Shown piece by piece: positions 58,204 to 62,016 of a DNA stretch of 62,016 bases. The stretch's first letter is position 1; each line of letters begins with the position of its first letter. A program made the position numbers and the translations under genes. The stretch is taken from the NCBI GenBank assembly GCA_000934385.1, contig KN880575.1, positions 1 through 62,016 on the forward strand. Direction: 5' to 3'. Source of the DNA: Cylindrobasidium torrendii FP15055 ss-10 (Eukaryota > Basidiomycota > Agaricomycetes > Agaricales > Physalacriaceae). Under the pieces are notes generated by a model. That model had not been told where the DNA came from and searched no databases. It saw only the letters and a program-made list of their open reading frames with translations.

Positions 58204-58547
58204 AGTGTTCGAAGAGTTATATTTCAAGCCGTTCCGAATGGATGTTAATGCATGAGCCAAACACCGATACGGTCAAGTGGACCAGTATGCGCTTATATGT
58301 TGGACACAGTGAATCTTTACATTGCGTGTACCAGTCATCTCTGGCCAAATTATGTCCCCTAGGTCAAACGCATTCTTAAAAGTGTATCATTGACCAACTG
58401 CAATGCGTAATGTGTATGTACGTTTGGAAGACGACAACAGCACAATATATACCGGGAACCTTTAATATAGCTTTAAAGTAGCGGATGCTTCCAGGTGAAA
58501 GAATGAAATGCCACACGACCGTCTATAAAATGCGTAGGATTAAATAG
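58204..58547. other. Intergenic region
   Basis: No gene seen. Confidence 0.4.
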
Positions 58548-60157
58548 TCATGAATCTTCCTCCAGCTCCGCCTCAAGCCATCTGTACAGCACGCTCTCCC
58601 TTCCAGGAGAGATGGCGAACTTGGAGAGGAGGCCTTGACCAACGGCATCTGCACACTCCTCCGCGCGGCTGAAGCTTGTCAAACAACCTTCGCGGTACTT
58701 GTGCTCCTCGAGCCCGAGGAGGCTGGACACCGATTCGCCATTGCCGTGGACATGCATGAGAATGGGTAAAGCGATGAGGGTAGGAATATCGGCAGCCGAA
58801 AGGTTGAGTTTGGCTACTGTCTGATACACGTTGTGAAGTGCTGAGGAGCTATACACGTCGTCGAAGAACTTGGGCATGGCAGCAATGTCGTCGTAAGCTT
58901 CGTCAACGGCCTCTCTTGCCAGTTGGGTAGAGGGCTTGGCTGCATCCGGACGGGGCAAAAGATTGAACAGGTCGTAGAGGGCGCGTGCGTCTGCGGCGCT
59001 GCTTGAAGTAGCCGTCATCGTTGGCGACGGAGGACGCGATGACGGCAGTTTGATGGCGAACCGTGACGCGGGAGGTGTCATCGGTGGGCTCGCAGTGGGT
59101 GAACTCCGACGCTTCTTGAGGCCACCCGGTGCTGGCGAACCGGGGGGCGTACCGCCGGTGTACGGACGCGAGGACAAAGCGACGAGGGCCCGCCAGATCA
59201 ACGAAATGACGATGCTCGCCAGTGCGTTCTGCGCTGCCGGCGTAGAGGTGTAGCGAGCAAGTGCCCTGCTGTACGCTGGCATCACAGTCTGCAGGCTGGT
59301 AATAGCCGGGTGGGGAGCGTTGACGCCTTTCGCCGGTTTGCTGCTTGGCGTCTCCAGGGCTTCGAGCAGCGGCAGGAGCTCGTTCTTGATCATTGCGAAG
59401 AACGGATTGACGACGCGAGTCACAACTGAATGCAAGCCTTCGCGGACGTGCCTCAGCCCGTCGCCGCGGACATCTCCATCGAGACCAAGCCCAAACTCAT
59501 CAAACGTCTCCAACAGTTCGCCGGCCAGCGTGGCAATCGAAGCAGCGTGAAGTTGCGTTGGGTTGAGGACAGCGCCTTGGGGAGCGGTAGACGGGAGTAC
59601 ATGAAGTTGTGGGGATGACAAAAGGGGGAGCAACAGAGAGGATAGGTTTCCGAGGAGAACGGAAAGTGGCCGGTGCAACGACCGTAGGATTGCCCGGTAC
59701 AGATGTGCACTGCCATTGGCAGCCCTAAGCTCTCTGAAACAAAGTGTGTGAGCAACAAGAAAGAACAAAAAAGAACAATGCAGACGCACGCAGCGATCAG
59801 ACTGCCAAGCGCATGCCCCCGGCCGTTGGGAATCGGTCGCCTGCCCGACACCTGTTCTGTCGCCGTGGGTGGGCCGTTGGGCTGAGCCAACGCTTTGGAC
59901 ACCGCTTCGCTGAGTTTGAGGCTCAGTAGTTCGAGGTAAGATCCGTCCTGGGGAAGCGGAGTCGGGGTGCCGTTCGTTGTTGGCGGTCCAGCGGGCGACG
60001 CTTTACGGAAAGTAGTCAAGCCTAGGCGCTGGAGAGGGCGCGCGCGTTCCATCCCGATGCCTGAGTCTGGGCGGGATGGTGGTGCGGACTGCTGGGGTGC
60101 GGGAGACGATGGGCGGCTGGCAGGCCGGAGGAATGATGGGGTCTTGATGGCGTGCAT
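58548..60157 (-). CDS. Conserved fungal protein of unknown function, Pro/Ser-rich N-terminus and helical body
   Basis: Two exons (60157-59790 and 59733-58548) give 517 residues. The first 80 residues are disordered (TPSFLRPASRPSSPAPQQSA..). Next comes a helical region, YLELLSLKLSEAVSKAL, then LAGELLETFDEFGLGLDGD and NELLPLLEALETP. The linker GGLKKRRSSPTASPPMTPPASRF has SP/TP phosphosites. The C-terminal domain is DALYDLFNLLPRP-like, with AVDEAYDDIAAMPKFFDDVYS and a conserved end, SPGRESVLYRWLEAELEEDS. I do not recognise the family, but the long conserved helical body suggests a real protein. No signal or TM segment is seen. Confidence 0.75.
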
Positions 60158-62016
60158 GGTGACGGTGCAGTGCGAATGAGTGATACAAAGAAGAGAGAGT
60201 CGGAAGGCGGCGTCGGGAGGGTATTGTGTTCCGTGGTGGGTGGAGTGTCTATTTTTCTGTCTGTCTATGCGTTGGCAACAGTCGACCAGGTGCTTGGAAG
60301 TAGTGTGCAATTATCCCATGGGTCGTTTAGCTGCTTGAATGCGATGTGGTGGAGGGTCCGAGACGAATCTCAAGGAGGACGGTCCGTGTCGATGAGAGAG
60401 AGTGCAAGCGGTCCCAGAAGAATCTTGTCAATCTGTTGTGTGTAACTTTGCACTCGTTGTCAGCAAACCGTTTAGAGGAACAGATACAAAGAGGCGAACA
60501 CACTTCACAAAAGGACAAATCATAAGTTGGCGGAGACGATATAGGAATGTGTGCGGGGGCGCAGAGTGCGTCGGAGAAGGAGCGAACCTTGAAAAATTTC
60601 CTTTCCTGCCTGCTCCTTTTATTGTGTCATCGATTCCCACGGTTGCAAGAAGTTCCGTACAGAGATCGGACAAGCTCCGGCATTGTATTTTCATTCCTGT
60701 CCCTGCTATTCGTCGTAGGTGACTCTCCAATGACTCTTTTCCAATCCAATCCAAATCCAATTCTCAGCATGAGCTTTCATGACGAACGATGAGCAGCGTC
60801 CTGATTCGGTGTTTGTCCATTTTTTGGGCGATTGCCGACGATCAGTTAACCCCGCATCGCGCCCCACAAATTGGCCCTTCCTAGAGCTTCTTGAAACTCG
60901 AGAAATCATCTCACTCTTCATTTCTGTAGCAACAAACGGCGGTCGACAAGCAAGCCGCCACCGCCAGAGCATGGCACACGACCTATACCTTTGACATGCC
61001 TTCCGCAATCAATTCCGCGCGCATTCCTTCCGTCGCCATATGAGAGACGCATGTCGCGCATGCCCATAGCCCTTCACGCATACAGAAGCTTCCTCAGAAG
61101 CTGAGCTACATAACCCCAAGCCAAGTCTCGAGCTACTGATGAGCCCGATTATTAGTATGTCCCTGGCCCAAGCTAAACTCAGGTGTTATCGCGATTCGGC
61201 CTAGCGGGATTATTGCACAGTTGGGCTCCAGTCAAAGCTTTCGATAGAAGGCGGCCGCAACCTGCGGTCCAATTCTTGTTAGCCTAGAGTCGCGCTGCAA
61301 AGCCGAGGACGTCTGTGATATGTAGCCTGGGTGAATCCCTCTAAAACCACATAAACTGTGCTTCATCAATCGTCCGGCTCTGCTAGGCTCTGCCTACGAG
61401 TGTGCACACTACTGCAAACTGAGGTCAAAGAGCTCATCGGGCTGCATCCCGCAGCAGCTGCCATTGATGTCGACGGGATGCCAACACCGTTCTTGCGTGG
61501 GCTCGGTTGGGTACATGTGCATGGCTGATAGCAAAGCTGCTCTGGTGGTTCAGTACGACCCCTTGGGACCGTCATATGAGTCGTCGACCTGGAGCCCCGC
61601 CTGCAGGTTATTCCGACTCGTACCTTCAAGCTTCAAGGATTGGCCTACTGTGGCTACCGTTTTACATGACTGCGACGCGTCGGTGGTTGCTTCAAGAGGT
61701 GTGCGGAACTCTAATTTCCTACACAGAGGGTTCCACGCGAGATGACGCCATGGTCTGGGCTGGTCTCCCGGCGAACTGAGATGCCGTGATGGCGCCGACG
61801 TGCCGAAATTCACACCAACGAGCAGGAAATGGACTCAGTCGCCAAAGACGTTCTCTCGCGTCTGTAAGTAAAGGACTTCGCATGTATAGATATTGTCCGA
61901 ATGTAGATTTGAATGCAAAAACTTTCTCATCGCTAACGGCGCGGATGGTGATGCCTGTGGGCCATAGCCTGAAAGCTCTCGAAAGGCTGCGTTTCCATCA
62001 GTCAAAAGTTGAAAGT
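60158..62016. other. Terminal interval without a supported gene
   Basis: Several frames of 60-110 codons overlap each other and show no domain. One possible gene start is ATG 61829 (MDSVAKDVLSRL followed by GTAAGT), but too little sequence remains to judge it. Another is a short frame near 61435-61530 with IDVDGMPTPF. I do not call either. Confidence 0.4.

Noticed and set aside
61829..62016. Possible gene start MDSVAKDVLSRL with a GTAAGT donor
   Set aside because: Less than 200 bp remain in the window and the next frame soon meets a stop.

Overview
The window is nuclear DNA of a filamentous basidiomycete, most likely an agaricomycete. The genes are dense, on both strands, and cut by many short introns of about 45-65 nt. 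Most introns have GT donors of the GTGCGT or GTAAGT type, CTRAY branch sites and CAG or TAG acceptors. Several gene families are typical of mushrooms: BTB proteins with a VLFRVHRYFF-like core, an F-box-family propeller relic, and bZIPs with an RALTQQRDYR basic region. I rebuilt gene models by joining exons on frame, motif and splice signal. No RNA evidence was available, so exon borders are predictions.

Layout. 1-543: short terminal-inverted-repeat element. 0.6-7.4 kb (+): peroxisomal PMP47/ANT1-type carrier, Cys-rich secreted protein, F-box-family propeller remnant, secreted TAP-like alpha/beta hydrolase. 8.3-11.4 kb (-): two conserved genes of unknown function. 11.5-14.65 kb: a direct duplication of about 1.5 kb; one copy carries a second inverted-repeat element, and a diverged third copy lies at 18.2 kb. 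14.9-24.6 kb: vitamin B6 glutaminase (SNO/PDX2), an extended-SDR reductase, a probably frameshifted SDR, a microbial-type PARG, GOT1 and a fucose-permease-like transporter. 25-27.7 kb: an uncharacterised acidic protein and RACK1/Cpc2, whose third intron carries a U24-like C/D snoRNA. 28.3-33 kb: three related BTB genes and a two-TM protein. 33.2-39 kb: the APC/C activator Cdh1, a nucleoside hydrolase and a bZIP factor. 39-42.3 kb: gene-poor. 42.3-45.4 kb: three small genes of unknown function. 46.5-56 kb: two more BTB genes flanking a giant gene for a disordered protein of about 2,235 residues. 56.4-60.2 kb: DJ-1/PfpI protein, a 108-residue signal-peptide plus TM protein, and a conserved gene of unknown function. 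60.2-62 kb: nothing convincing.

Most genes are unrelated housekeeping or accessory neighbours and I see no metabolic cluster. The most distinctive features are: (i) the local BTB family with fixed intron positions, one member using two apparent GC-AG introns; (ii) the giant gene in which all nine introns are phase 1 and all eight internal exons are multiples of three; (iii) a U24 snoRNA in the RACK1 intron, the same host as in budding yeast; (iv) a 214-bp block that is identical between two otherwise diverged repeat copies. I found no clear evidence of a wholly new multi-gene system.
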